Shown piece by piece: positions 23,990 through 34,300 of a stretch of 64,000 nucleotides of DNA. Origin of the DNA: Undaria pinnatifida (taxonomy: Eukaryota > Sar > Phaeophyceae > Laminariales > Alariaceae); NCBI GenBank assembly GCA_012845835.1, contig JABAKD010000002.1, positions 19,056,629 to 19,120,628 of the forward strand, given 5' to 3'. Position 1 is the first letter of the stretch. Each line of letters opens with the position of its first letter. The translations under genes and the position numbers were made by a program. Below the pieces are notes generated by a model. The model was not told where the DNA came from. It did no database searches and saw only the letters and a list, made by a program, of their open reading frames with translations.

Positions 23990-26266
23990 TTGGGGTGGGG
24001 CACAGCGCGCGGTGGCGCCGGGGTGTCTCAGAAACAGGACCGAGCGTGCCCCAGCCAGTCCGGGCACGGTAGCCGTGCTCGGTGGCAGAGCGATGATGTT
24101 CGCGGGTGGGTAGCAGCGTGGCGGTACCTTTCGAGTGTGCGTGGGGGGAACCGGATATCTGTTACACGGGCGTTGCAGAAAGTAGCGAGTGAGTTACTGT
24201 TGTTTCTGCAAGATCATGCTTATCGGTTCGAGTGCATGATGGAACCAGAGCGTGTGTTTTCGGGGCACCGCCTGAATCCCTCACGAATCCTAGAGTGGTT
24301 TGGTCGTACGAAAGGCTTCCCTGAGGCGGAGAAACTGGCTCGCATCGCGGAGCATGGGGTCCCCGTGTGTGTCGCTAGCGGTGGGGACCTCACTTTCGCA
24401 CTCCGATACGAGAATCACAGTAGCACCGACATGTACTCGAATGACATTACTGACAAGATCCGCGATGATGTTAGGCTCGGCCGAGCGTTCGTGTTCCCCC
24501 GGGAGGCGGCTGCGCGCATTCCGGGATTACGGGTCTCGCCGTTGGCAGTAACGAAATCCAGTACGAAGTTGCGCGTGGTGCACGACTTGACTTTCGCTAG
24601 CGGTACGTCGACGACAGGTGTAAACGGCGACACCGATTTTTCATCGGCTCCAACGTGTGAGCTCAAACATGTCTTGCGCGATATTATCTGGCGGATTCTA
24701 TACTTGCGGCAGCGATTCGGGCGTAGGGCGCGCATTGTACTGAGCAAAATGGATGTTAAGGATGCGTTTCGGCAAGTTCCAGTCGAGATCACGCGCGCGC
24801 CGGTGTTCGGATACGTGTTCGGGGATTTGGTTGTGGTTGATAGGCGACTGCAATTTGGCTGGCGTAACAGTCCAGGTTTCTGGTGTTTGTTCTCGTCGGC
24901 GTTGGAGCATGCTCACAATAACACCTCTCACTGCAATGCGGTGTGCACTGACAGCGGTCGCGAGGCCACGCGGCACGTCGTAATGATACCGGCGCGCGAA
25001 TCGCAAGCGGCAGCGTTGCCGCCGGGCTACATCGCCCCGCCTGGGCGGGGCGGTGACATAAATGATCCGTTCTTCGTGCGTTACTATGTAGATGATGGCG
25101 TTTGTGTTGAGGTACAACGGTACAGCTCGGGCGACCGCTGTTTGTGTGCATCGGCGTCTCTGGCGCCCGAACACTTCCGCTTGTTCGGCGATCGTAACCC
25201 GACGGACCCTCCCCTCTTGGCGAAGAAAAAGATTTCTCACTGGGACACCCAGTTAGAAGTCTTGGGTTGGGCAATTGACTCGGGAGCAATGACCATTGCG
25301 CTCACTGACACGAAAGTGGCTCAGCTGAGGGCTCTGCTCCTCAAGTGGCCGAGGAACCGTCGGTACGCGTTAGAATCCGAGGTACGGGAGCTGGTTGGGA
25401 AGTTATTGTACGCCAGCGAGGTGGTGCGGCCGGGCAAGTTTTTCGTGCGCCGTATGCTGAACATGCTTGGTCTGCCCCCCGTGAAGCAGTGGCAGGAGAA
25501 ATTTGGGGGCGGCGGCCAGCGGTCCCGAAGACCGGGCCGTCTACCCCTCGGCCCAGAGTTTCACGCTGACATTGGGTTTTGGAAGTTGATGGTGAGCGAG
25601 GAACTTGCACTACCGTTGTCCTCGCCGCTGTATACTCGTTTCCTACAGCGCCACTCTCGTACGCTGGTGTCAGATGCGTCGGGGACGGCCGTGGGAGGCT
25701 ACTGCTTGGAGACAGGGGCATGGTGGCGGTTTGAGGTGGACCAGGACGCAAAATCTCGTTTGAGCCAACGTGTCAAGGACCACAACGATCTGTTTATCAA
25801 CGTCCTTGAATTGTTGGGGATGGTAATCACGGCTTGGATGTTTGTCGTTGGCGCTGGATCACAGCCTAGGTTCGAGGGCGAAAACGTGTCGATGTTGGGC
25901 GATAACATGTCCGCGGTACATTGGGTAGGAAAATGTCGGGGGGGGACTGAGCCGAGGTCTGGGGCTCTGATGCGTATGCTAGGATGCTTGGAAATGCGTA
26001 GTGGGTGGTGCTTTCGGGCGAAACATGTGAAAGGAATTGCGAATACGCTGGCCGACGGTCTTTCTCGGTGGGAACGAATCGATGTTAACAGACACCTTCA
26101 CGAATCTCGCCCGGACATTACATGGCAGGAACAGGACCTGGGGGAGACGGGGAGGGCCCTATGTACAGGGATATTGGCGTCCAGTACATCCGCGGGTCAG
26201 TTGCGGAGTCATCTGAGCGCACTTACGCGTCAGGTTTCAGGTCTTGGACTAAATTTCGCGGGTTGA
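23990..26266 (+). CDS. Ngaro reverse transcriptase and RNase H
   Basis: A 758-residue frame, uninterrupted; the frame is open from 23894, so the true start may be upstream of this Met. RT motifs: VVHDLTFASG, SKMDVKDAFRQVPVE (motif A Asp), LQFGWRNSPGFWCLFSSALE (motif B region) and YYVDDGVCVEV, with the catalytic Asp pair at codons 25091-25096 (residues 368-369). RNase H follows with LVSDASGTAVGGY, NVLELLGMV, MLGDNMSAVHWVGK and ANTLADGLSRWE, giving the Asp-Glu-Asp-Asp set. It copies element RNA into DNA. Its 3' end overlaps the recombinase gene by 145 bp in another frame, so translation of the two is probably linked by reinitiation or frameshifting (inference). Confidence 0.93.
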   Translation: MGWGTARGGAGVSQKQDRACPSQSGHGSRARWQSDDVRGWVAAWRYLSSVRGGNRISVTRALQKVASELLLFLQDHAYRFECMMEPERVFSGHRLNPSRILEWFGRTKGFPEAEKLARIAEHGVPVCVASGGDLTFALRYENHSSTDMYSNDITDKIRDDVRLGRAFVFPREAAARIPGLRVSPLAVTKSSTKLRVVHDLTFASGTSTTGVNGDTDFSSAPTCELKHVLRDIIWRILYLRQRFGRRARIVLSKMDVKDAFRQVPVEITRAPVFGYVFGDLVVVDRRLQFGWRNSPGFWCLFSSALEHAHNNTSHCNAVCTDSGREATRHVVMIPARESQAAALPPGYIAPPGRGGDINDPFFVRYYVDDGVCVEVQRYSSGDRCLCASASLAPEHFRLFGDRNPTDPPLLAKKKISHWDTQLEVLGWAIDSGAMTIALTDTKVAQLRALLLKWPRNRRYALESEVRELVGKLLYASEVVRPGKFFVRRMLNMLGLPPVKQWQEKFGGGGQRSRRPGRLPLGPEFHADIGFWKLMVSEELALPLSSPLYTRFLQRHSRTLVSDASGTAVGGYCLETGAWWRFEVDQDAKSRLSQRVKDHNDLFINVLELLGMVITAWMFVVGAGSQPRFEGENVSMLGDNMSAVHWVGKCRGGTEPRSGALMRMLGCLEMRSGWCFRAKHVKGIANTLADGLSRWERIDVNRHLHESRPDITWQEQDLGETGRALCTGILASSTSAGQLRSHLSALTRQVSGLGLNFAG

Positions 26267-27264
26267 CGAGCGCCGTTTTGTATTTTTCGGAAGACAACCC
26301 CAAGAGTGATATGGTATGGGCGCTGGTAGACTTTGCGGCTTGGTGTTGTGCGTCGGAAGGGAATAAAGTCGGTACGATTAAAAGTAAGATAGCGGCGGTG
26401 CAATATTTCCATCGCGTGAAGATAGGCACGGAGCTCCCGACTAAATCGCCCCTGCTGGAACGCGTTTTCAGCGGGATATCGCGGGCACATGCAGTAGCGG
26501 GTACGGAGAAGCGGGTGCGCCGCCCGGTGTCATGGGAAATGTTGTTGGACGGGGAGACATTGATACCGTCCTGGGGCAGTGGCGGCCGAATCCTTTGGTT
26601 GTGTCTGGCATTGGGGTATTTTTTGATGACGCGATCCGACGAATTATTTGCGACAGACGCCGGCGTGGCGCACCAGGTGCATTGTTTGACTAAGGGGGAC
26701 GTTGCGTTTTACTCAGGTGGGGAGCAGTTGCCCTTTTTGCGGTGGCGGGAGGCGCGTACGGTAGAGATTCGTTTTCGCGGTCATAAAGGGGACCAGCTTC
26801 AAGCAGGCGACGTGCTAGTACAAACACGAGACGCTGTTCGGGGCTTGGGCTCGAGCTTGCGCGAAGGGGGTGGAGCCGTGGCGCTGCTTGTGGAATTGTT
26901 GTCTATTCACCCTAACTTGCCGAGTTCGGCGCCGTTAGCGTCTTTCCGCGAATCGGGACGGGTAGCAGTGTGGAGCTACGGGCAAGCACTCCGGGCGTTG
27001 CGAGAGGTAGTGGCAAAGTCGAGGCAAGACCCAGCGGAATTTGCACTACACTCGCTCCGGATCGGGGGCGCGTCGCGCTTGGCGGCAGGGGGGGGGTTGT
27101 CAGAACGGGTAATACAGAGAGAAGGGAGGTGGAAATCGGATGCGTATAAGGTGTATACTCGTAGTAATATAGAGGATTCGGGACAAGTGTCACGAAAACT
27201 AGCTCGACAGGACAGGTGTCCCCAAAGAGAGCCGGGACAAGGGACGGAGTGGGGCCATAAATAA
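26122..27264 (+). CDS. Ngaro tyrosine recombinase
   Basis: A 380-residue frame. The N-terminal part (YIRGSVAESSERTYASGFRS) matches the core-binding SAM-like domain of phage-integrase-type recombinases. The catalytic domain has Arg in LMTRSDELFA (residue 171), His-x-x-Arg in LHSLRIGGAS (His310, Arg313), Trp in REGRWKSDAY and the nucleophile Tyr in YKVYTRSN (Tyr345). All key catalytic residues of the family are present. It is expected to insert a circular DNA copy without the DDE chemistry of LTR elements. The start overlaps the RNase H end. The protein has the usual length for Ngaro/DIRS recombinases. A poly-basic Gln/Arg tail follows the catalytic domain. Confidence 0.93.
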   Translation: MAGTGPGGDGEGPMYRDIGVQYIRGSVAESSERTYASGFRSWTKFRGLTSAVLYFSEDNPKSDMVWALVDFAAWCCASEGNKVGTIKSKIAAVQYFHRVKIGTELPTKSPLLERVFSGISRAHAVAGTEKRVRRPVSWEMLLDGETLIPSWGSGGRILWLCLALGYFLMTRSDELFATDAGVAHQVHCLTKGDVAFYSGGEQLPFLRWREARTVEIRFRGHKGDQLQAGDVLVQTRDAVRGLGSSLREGGGAVALLVELLSIHPNLPSSAPLASFRESGRVAVWSYGQALRALREVVAKSRQDPAEFALHSLRIGGASRLAAGGGLSERVIQREGRWKSDAYKVYTRSNIEDSGQVSRKLARQDRCPQREPGQGTEWGHK

Positions 27265-27294
27265 ACAGTCATTTGGACTAGCCTCGTGGGTGGA

Positions 27295-27518
27295 GGAGTT
27301 GGATGGTATAGTACCATCTTGGGGGTCTCGGCTGTCCGAGACTGTGTTTTGGCAGTAGGACTGATCGGAGTTAAGGGGAGGGAGACAAGGGTGTATTGCC
27401 TGGCACGAGGAAATACCGCAGAAACGGGTTGCTGCGGTAGACGTGCCAGGCATGGGAAGTTTCCCTCCCAAACGTCACAGATACTAATGATAAACCAATT
27501 CGAAAGATAAACAACAAA
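27295..27518 (+). repeat. Ngaro repeat B1
   Basis: Starts GGAGTTGGATGGTATAG and ends AGATAAACAACAAA. Direct copy of B2. It runs without a gap into A2, so the B1|A2 junction reproduces the joined ends of a circular intermediate (AACAACAAA then GTGGAAG). Confidence 0.92.
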
Positions 27519-27793
27519 GTGGAAGATTGGGTCGCAGACGCAATCTGGATTTTGTTGGAAAGTGAGAATTGAGGTGTTCTTCCATGATTGGTTATCGTGA
27601 CGTATTGTACCGAGGACACAGTCAACCTTTGAGCAGTCTTCTCCTTGCTGCTGTTGTGGGAGTATACAATACGTACAGCAGAAGGGGTACACGTAGGGCC
27701 GCCTGATCGCACGACTCAAAGACAGCGTGCAGTGGAGGAAGCGGACGGCGGCAGCTACGCAAGAATAGTGACTGGCTAGCCAGTGGTTTTTCT
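27519..27793 (+). repeat. Ngaro repeat A2
   Basis: Direct copy of A1. It follows B1 directly and is separated from B2 by about 120 bp that contain TCATTTTTTTTTTCATTGG. Confidence 0.92.
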
Positions 27794-27916
27794 ACCGCCC
27801 ACCCGCCGCTTTTCTTTCGAAGGTGGGGGAACGGAGATCAACTACGCGTGTGTGTAAATCATAGGCCAGTTGTCTATTCTCATTTTTTTTTTCATTGGTA
27901 TCTATGGCGGGGAGTT

Positions 27917-28140
27917 GGAGTTGGATGGTATAGTACCATCTTGGGGGTCTCGGCTGTCCGAGACTGTGTTTTGGCAGTAGGACTGATCGGAGTTAAGGGG
28001 AGGGAGACAAGGGTGTATTGCCTGGCACGAGGAAATACCGCAGAAACGGGTTGCTGCGGTAGACGTGCCAGGCATGGGAAGTTTCCCTCCCAAACGTCAC
28101 AGATACTAATGATGAACCAATTCGAAAGATAAACAACAAA
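27917..28140 (+). repeat. Ngaro repeat B2
   Basis: Direct copy of B1 with only one or two base differences seen (GATGAACC against GATAAACC). It ends AACAACAAA and forms the right end of the element; GTGGGCTTCATC follows. Confidence 0.92.
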
Positions 28141-28387
28141 GTGGGCTTCATCAAAATATTTTCCATTTGGGAGACTCCAGGCTGAAGCCTGCAGAATAAA
28201 AAACTTCTATATGGGTTTTACACAGCTGACTGCTGTGGTCAAGCGAAAGACACACCTGTGCCCGTTCTGCGGATAATGTCATTCAGGGCTCCATCCAGGC
28301 TAACTCCGTTACAGTAACTCACCACGCTCTCGCGCTCTCCGCTCGTCGATTTTTACTTAGCAGAAAAAGTCCCTAAGAGCACGGTTA
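28141..28387. other. Flank between Ngaro and the tRNA-like sequence
   Basis: It begins GTGGGCTTCATC, matching the sequence left of the Ngaro A1 repeat. No gene seen. On the minus strand a GACTTTTTC run (28364-28372) lies about 20-30 bp past the tRNA-like 3' end, where an RNA polymerase III terminator would be. Confidence 0.35.
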
Positions 28388-28475
28388 TTATGCATCTGGG
28401 AGGATTCGAACCTGCATTATTAGCTTTAGTGGGGGACGAGATTCCCCAACGGCACTACTCCACAGGGGACGCCAG
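28388..28475 (-). ncRNA. tRNA-like sequence (Pol III B box)
   Basis: On the minus strand GCAGGTTCGAATCCTCC (28406-28422) contains GGTTCGAATCC, an exact match to the Pol III B box, i.e. the T-arm of a tRNA. About 35 nt upstream TGGGG...CCCCCA could form an anticodon-type stem, and GTGGAGTAGTGCC resembles an A box. A T5 run lies downstream. I could not pair a full 7-bp acceptor stem, so it may be a tRNA pseudogene, a tRNA-derived SINE head or a divergent tRNA. No anticodon is called. Confidence 0.4.
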
Positions 28476-28518
28476 GGCATGCCGCCCCATATCTACCAAA
28501 TTTATGTGTACTATATAC

Positions 28519-29037
28519 TGTTATAGAGTGTCAGTATAGCTGGCAATAGATTCGGTAGGATAGTCCGCAGATTCATGGTCTATTGGCCACAAGAAGGTTC
28601 TCTCAAACGGAATATTCTGAGTGAAGCGGATAACCCGTAGAATCTAGTTAGTTTATACCACAAGAGCGTTCCCGGTAATGGAACGTTCTTCCTCTGGACA
28701 AGATAGATAGAAGTAAGCGCGTTAGGCGCTCATGGGAATATAGAGCATCTGGGAGAACGTTCCTTGTACGTTCCATAGGTGAAGGTCCGGAAGAGAGCAC
28801 AGCAGCAAAGCTGGGGTGAAGCGAACTCTGTGAGCTTCACGCCACCCCCGTGCTCTCACTCCTCCTCCTCCTTCTCCTCCTCCTTCTCCTCCTCCTCCTC
28901 TTCCTGTCTCCTCGAGCTTGTCATAGCTCAACGCCAATAATGAGAAATCTATAAAGAAGAACCGGTGCTGTCTCCAAGCGAAGCTGATACCCCTGCGTCC
29001 TTTCCCTCCCACCTTCCGGCACCACGACACCTTCACA
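28519..29037 (+). repeat. 5' LTR of the 13.8-kb element
   Basis: 519 bp, starts TGTTATAGAGTGTCAG and ends CGACACCTTCACA. It contains a (TCC)n-like stretch at 28858-28908 and short inverted bits around GAACGTTCC (28758). The minus-strand 104-codon frame seen here recurs in the other LTR and is not a gene. Confidence 0.93.
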
Positions 29038-29039
29038 AA

Positions 29040-29054
29040 TGGCGTCCTCGCTGA
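29040..29054 (+). promoter_or_regulatory. Candidate primer-binding site of the 13.8-kb element
   Basis: TGGCGTCCTCGCTGA starts two bases after the 5' LTR. A site beginning with TGG, complementary to a tRNA 3' CCA end, is expected here. The tRNA itself is not identified. Confidence 0.55.
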
Positions 29055-31300
29055 ATTGACGACGTGTGAGCTTCAAGCTTGGAACGACAGCCCCGCCTCT
29101 TCTCGGTTTCTATTTACCTCATTATAATGTGAGCAACCACATATATGGCGAGAGACAGGATATACACTATATTAATATATTATGGAGTCATTTTTTGTTT
29201 TCTTTTCTTTTGTGTTCTTTGTCCTTTCTTTTACCTCCCTTTTTATATCGAACCTCCGTGTGCCAACCACATACGAGCGGCGCCTGACAGCTCATAGATA
29301 GGTCATATAGTATAGACCCGAGTACAAGCAGTTGAGTGCCGTAGGCAGTCGTCTCGTCTCCCTCTCGTATTCCCCCCCCCCCTCGTAGGTAGGTATAGCA
29401 CCGACCGGTATCGCGCCGGTATTGTGCTACAAACGATCTCCTTTGTTCCCTTGCTTCGCACCAAGCGTATAGTACATCGTCAATACATACAAGTCCTCCG
29501 GTACGGGATATCTCTGGACGTTTTCGTGTCACCGTACTCCTGCTGTTGTAGTAGTACGTCCGTCACCCCAAAAGCGCTATACCATCCCCAAAATACACTT
29601 GTATGTACAAGAACGACCCAATCCCTGCGACCCCACAAGGACCACGTAACAAAAGGAGAGCTCTCTGTTGTGTTCTCCACTGATGGAGGTATAGGCCCTC
29701 ATTTGCAGGAGATAGACACAAGTGCCAGGGAGTTACCACGCCCGCTTTTCGTAATTATCGTTTCTTTTCTTTTTCTTTTTCTGTCCGCATACTTAGCCGG
29801 TGGTGTCATTTTTACGGCGTGTGATTGGCATCGGGTACGACGTATTAGTAATATTTTTGCTTGCGTACCTTCGGTGAGACAGCGGCTCATAGATAATTTG
29901 CGTACCTCGTACACAGCACAAGCAGTGGTACGTACACACGTATGGGTTGACACGTACCTTACGGGCGTGGCATACCCTCAAAATCGTAGCAAACCTACCC
30001 CCCCACCAGGTACGGAGTTGTACCGAGTCTGACTCCCAGGGTTTTAGGCCCGAAATGCTGCAGTAACCGTGCCTCTTACCAGTTTTGAGCCACATATGGG
30101 CTCTATCATGCCCATATACATCTGCTGTAAGAGCATTTTGCCAGTATACTTGTCGTGCCCGAGCTCTACGCTGTCTAATATTGGATTATTCCCCCCCCCC
30201 CCCCCGCGTTCGGCCAGCTTTTTACGCCATAACAAAAGCAGGCTCTGCGCTAACATTTTTTTTTGCGACAAAAAGCATCAAAGTCCCTCGCATCTGCCCC
30301 ATCTCGTATGATGAAGTGGAGTAGACGCTGCTCAGATTTGCCCAATTATTGTCACCCGACCGAGTTTACTTTTCCCCGTTTCTGGTGATATAGGGTAGAT
30401 GATGCCCAAATTTCAACGCATTTTCCGCTTCAATTTTACGATAACGCATGGTCTCTTCTGCTCAAAATTGCAACGTTGCTGCGCAAGCTTGAAAGTCAAC
30501 ATCTGTTTCTTTTTTTTTACTTTTTTATTTTTTTTGGTTTGAAGACATTTATTCCTGCTGTTAGTTGCTTGACAATAATTTTGCGAGCAACCGCGGGAAA
30601 TACTCCCCCTCCGTTTCTGTGCTGCACGTGCTGCTTTCATCATGCTGGCGCACATCTCGTCTTGAAAAAATGGTCGTGCAACCATGATTGTCTTGTCACG
30701 AACATCAACACGCGCTGCACATAATGTTGACTTACACAATTGACAATGATTGTGCTCTGTCACGGTGCATTATTTTTTTTTTCAGGGGTTTCAACCCCAG
30801 AATGCGCGAACGGCGGTATTACATGTCGAACATCCCACTATATCATATTGGTACTATTTTATAAAATCCTCTCACGGTGCACTGTGTTCTATTTGGAAAC
30901 CTCTGTGAGGGTGGAGACTCAACGTGCCACGAGCCTCGTCAATACGCTCAATACCCCACGCGTGTTTGAGCTATTTTTATGATGCTTACGTTTTTGCTGT
31001 TACCCACCCCGGACCTGATGCAGCGTTGGAGTGACCCGAACGGTATTAGGATCGTGCCTGAGCAAAAATACGGTTGAGCAAAACCGCACCCCGAGTGCGT
31101 CGCGCTCCGAATGAATGCCATCTCTCTCCCTTTTTCACGTGTGTCCTATCTGTGTTACACGGAACCCCCCCCCGGTATTTTTATAAACAGTGCACCCCCG
31201 AAGTATACCGTCATTTTTAGGTCCGGATTTTTGCTTCGGAAACCTCAAACATAGCTTAGGTTATCGACGGGTACAAGAGGTACACATATTTTCCGTGTTG
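29055..31300. other. 5' interior of the 13.8-kb element, non-coding
   Basis: No gene supported. It holds C runs at 29370-29382 and 30191-30205 and T-rich tracts near 30508-30540 and 30768-30783. The open frame 29424-30032 has no recognisable domain. Confidence 0.4.
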
Positions 31301-34300
31301 TAAGGTCTGATTTTGTTTTGTTTTCGACTGGATAACTCGGTGGTTCTAACCATCTCCCGAGCACCACGCTCCTCCCCCGGGAATATCTACAATCATCCAT
31401 CACCCTCCGGTCTTCTTGGTGACGTTCGAAAACTACTGGTACTGCATCCTACCCCTCTACCCCGGTGCGTGCGATACCTCCCTATCCATTCCGGACCAAC
31501 ATGGATCCCCCCCCAACCTTTGCGGTAAGTCCCGCACCAACCAGGACCCAACCCCTAAACCCTCACAATGAACAGTGAGCTTCGCGTTTTTCTCCTGCTG
31601 TAGCCATGGGTGGTACAGTTACGGTGAAGGACCTTGTCATTCTGTTCCAATAAAATCGAAATAATGCCCGGAGCGCATTTTTGCGGCCAGGGTCGTTGAC
31701 GACATTTCCACCGCCGCCACTGACCCCGACCCATTTTAGTCAAACTGGATCTCTCGACATTTGGTACGGCCACGTTACACGCCGAGACTAGGAGGACGGA
31801 TCCCTCTACGAGAGACGACCACCTGGTGCGACTGCGATTTTTTTGTTTAGCGCCTGAGGGCAAGAGGTTTTATTTTTTCCCGTCGGGGAGCACAACAACG
31901 CCGCAAGTACAGCGACGACTACCACAGCGTGTATCGCCGAAGCGGCACCCATCAGGCCAGTGCCGCGGTGGTCACCGAATATCATGCCACCGCGACTACA
32001 GCCCTTTGTGCCCCACCCCCCCCATCTGAGCCACGACTACCGTCCCAACCGACACGTTGCTGCTCACATCCCAACCCCGGCTCCCATAGCCGCCACCCCA
32101 CGCGGCCGCGCCTATCACCACAACGGTTTTTCGCCCGCCCATCACCGCGCTTAACCCCCTGCGCCCAATCGCCCCTGCTTTTGTTTTGGTACTTGCTCAC
32201 AACTGCATCCGGCGCGCCCACGGTCTCGAACGGGCGGCACCCAAAGGCACCCTTGTCTGCGGAAAAATATTTTTCGGTTATTGGCCACGTCGTACCTACC
32301 CAACTACGACTCATGTCGGCATCGTTAGACGGTCTGTCTGCGGTAATCTGCCGGTTCGGATGATTTTCTTGCAATTCCGACTCCCTCCCGTGAATTCACG
32401 GCTTGAAAACGCCGCACACGCCCTCCGCAACCAGCCCCCAAAAACGCCGCACGCACCCCCCCGCATCACCTTCCGCTCGGGTCAAGACCACCGTTCTTCT
32501 CCGACTACCACCTACGCCACCATTCTTCTCCGCCTACCACCTACATCACCGATATTGACCGTTGTAACAGCGACAGCAAGGTCGCCCAACGACGCACACG
32601 TCATCCTATCCGTAGTGGCCGCGACGGCGGTCGCGACCTCCCGGATTGTGACGCCCACGACGCCTGCGTCTGACTCACGAACCGCAAAAAGTGGTGGCTC
32701 GCAATCACCACATATTGCGATACGGGACACAACCTGCGACGAGCATCATTGTCAACTACCTGGCCATCGAGTACCACCCCGCTGGCTTTCGGGCGTTCTC
32801 CTTGACGTCTGCATCGTGCCGGCGGCACTCTCCCACTGTAGCAGCACCGAAACGCCTCTGGTGCGCTCAACCCAGGTATTGAGCATACTTCAGGATATTG
32901 GTTTTTACTTTTGGTATTTGCGGAAACGCGCGGACCGTAAACCCGGCGCTATTACCCGGCAATAACCCGCGACAACCAACGCCGCTCGTTATAAATGCCG
33001 TGACACCTATTTTTTGGGTCGAAAGCGCCATGATCGCCTTTCTTCCTCGGGAAACTGCTGCGACAACGACGACAACATCGACAGCAACAGCGTGGCCGGC
33101 CGATACCCATTGCGGCAAAAATTCCTGGACGCTACACGCTGATCAACTGATACAGCGCTACCAGCGCCAGGCCATTTAATTGCGGGACGAGGTTCCAGCT
33201 CCAACTTTCAAAGAACGAGCTCCACCGACGCCCCCGCCCCCCAACAATCTACCTCCCCCGCCCAGCCCCATACATGCGATATCGCTTGTCCAAGCCTGAT
33301 CCCCTTGTTCTAGCGATGGTCTTGAGGTGTGGGTGCGAGGAGGCCAAGACGTCGGGCCCTACTGGGATGCTCCGCTCGACGCCTTCCACCGATGAGCAAT
33401 GCTACTTGCCGAAGACCACGGCTACCAGCGGTTCCGGACTACAGCACAAAACTCTTGCTTCCAATTCCGGGCCATCGCATCCTGAGCCCGCCTCGCCTAT
33501 TTATCGGCGGCTCCACCCGCGCTCGTCCTAGGACGTGCGCGTTTTTCAGTGACAACGTTGGGCCCGCGAACGACGGATTCCCACTCGCTGCCACGGTGTT
33601 GACAGCACCACTGCCCCTGGGCCCAAGGGACAGTCCCGTCATGACGACGGAAGACTCGCGATCATAGTTGACCAGGACATGCCCTGAGCCCCCTGCCCCG
33701 TCTTCCCCGCAACCCTCGTGGATTGCGTGGACACGGACCACAGGTACGGCATTTCCTAGCGAGTTCTATCCTGCTCATCCAACGCCGCTTGGAGACAGGA
33801 CCCCCAGGGTATCTTCGCCCCGGTCCTTTAAACGCAACCCACGGAGACCCTCCCAGAGCCTCGGTGATACAATACCGAGACTCCCTTTGCGATCACGTTA
33901 ACCCAGCCGCGCATGTTCTCTAGATCAGCCAGCTGCACCCTCGCCATCGCCACGCGACAGTCTCACAGACAGCCGCAACTGACCACTGCTTGGCGGCTCA
34001 TTGCAGCCAGCCTACACCGAACTACCACTTCTGGGATGTTCAACCTTTAGCAGTGCCACCCTTCTGGGTTCTTCTTCTACGGTTTTTTCTTATCACCGTG
34101 TGGAGTAGTTTCCGACATCGCCCGATACCGACATTTTGAGCGACACCACGACCACTAAGCTTTCCCGGCTTCGACCAAGTATCGGAACCGTTTCCTACAA
34201 CCAGCCATGGACATTGGTTCCGAGACCGACATACGCCGGAGCTCCCCCTTTCTTACCTACCTGGGACAACGGTTCCGAGGCCGACAAACGCCGGAACCTA

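Larger units (their letters stand above)
22394..28140 (+). mobile_element. Ngaro-type tyrosine-recombinase retrotransposon, complete
   Basis: A 5.75-kb element with the A1-ORFs-B1-A2-B2 split direct repeats that define Ngaro-like elements. A1 (22394-22668) equals A2 (27519-27793), 275 bp each. B1 (27295-27518) equals B2 (27917-28140), 224 bp each; A1/A2 and B1/B2 are almost identical by eye. Three open frames lie between A1 and B1: a CCCH-finger Gag, an RT/RNase H and a tyrosine recombinase. None is interrupted. Integration in this order is by circular DNA and site-specific recombination, not by a DDE integrase. The near-identity of the repeats and the open frames point to a young, possibly active copy. 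Confidence 0.93.

Noticed and set aside
28722..29036. 104-codon minus-strand frame, repeated at 41999-42313
   Set aside because: It lies inside both LTRs of the 13.8-kb element; its recurrence comes from LTR duplication and it has no domain.
32186..32965. 259-codon frame as a possible structural protein
   Set aside because: It overlaps other long frames in a C-rich segment, is Pro/Ser/Thr-rich and carries no motif; skewed composition explains it.
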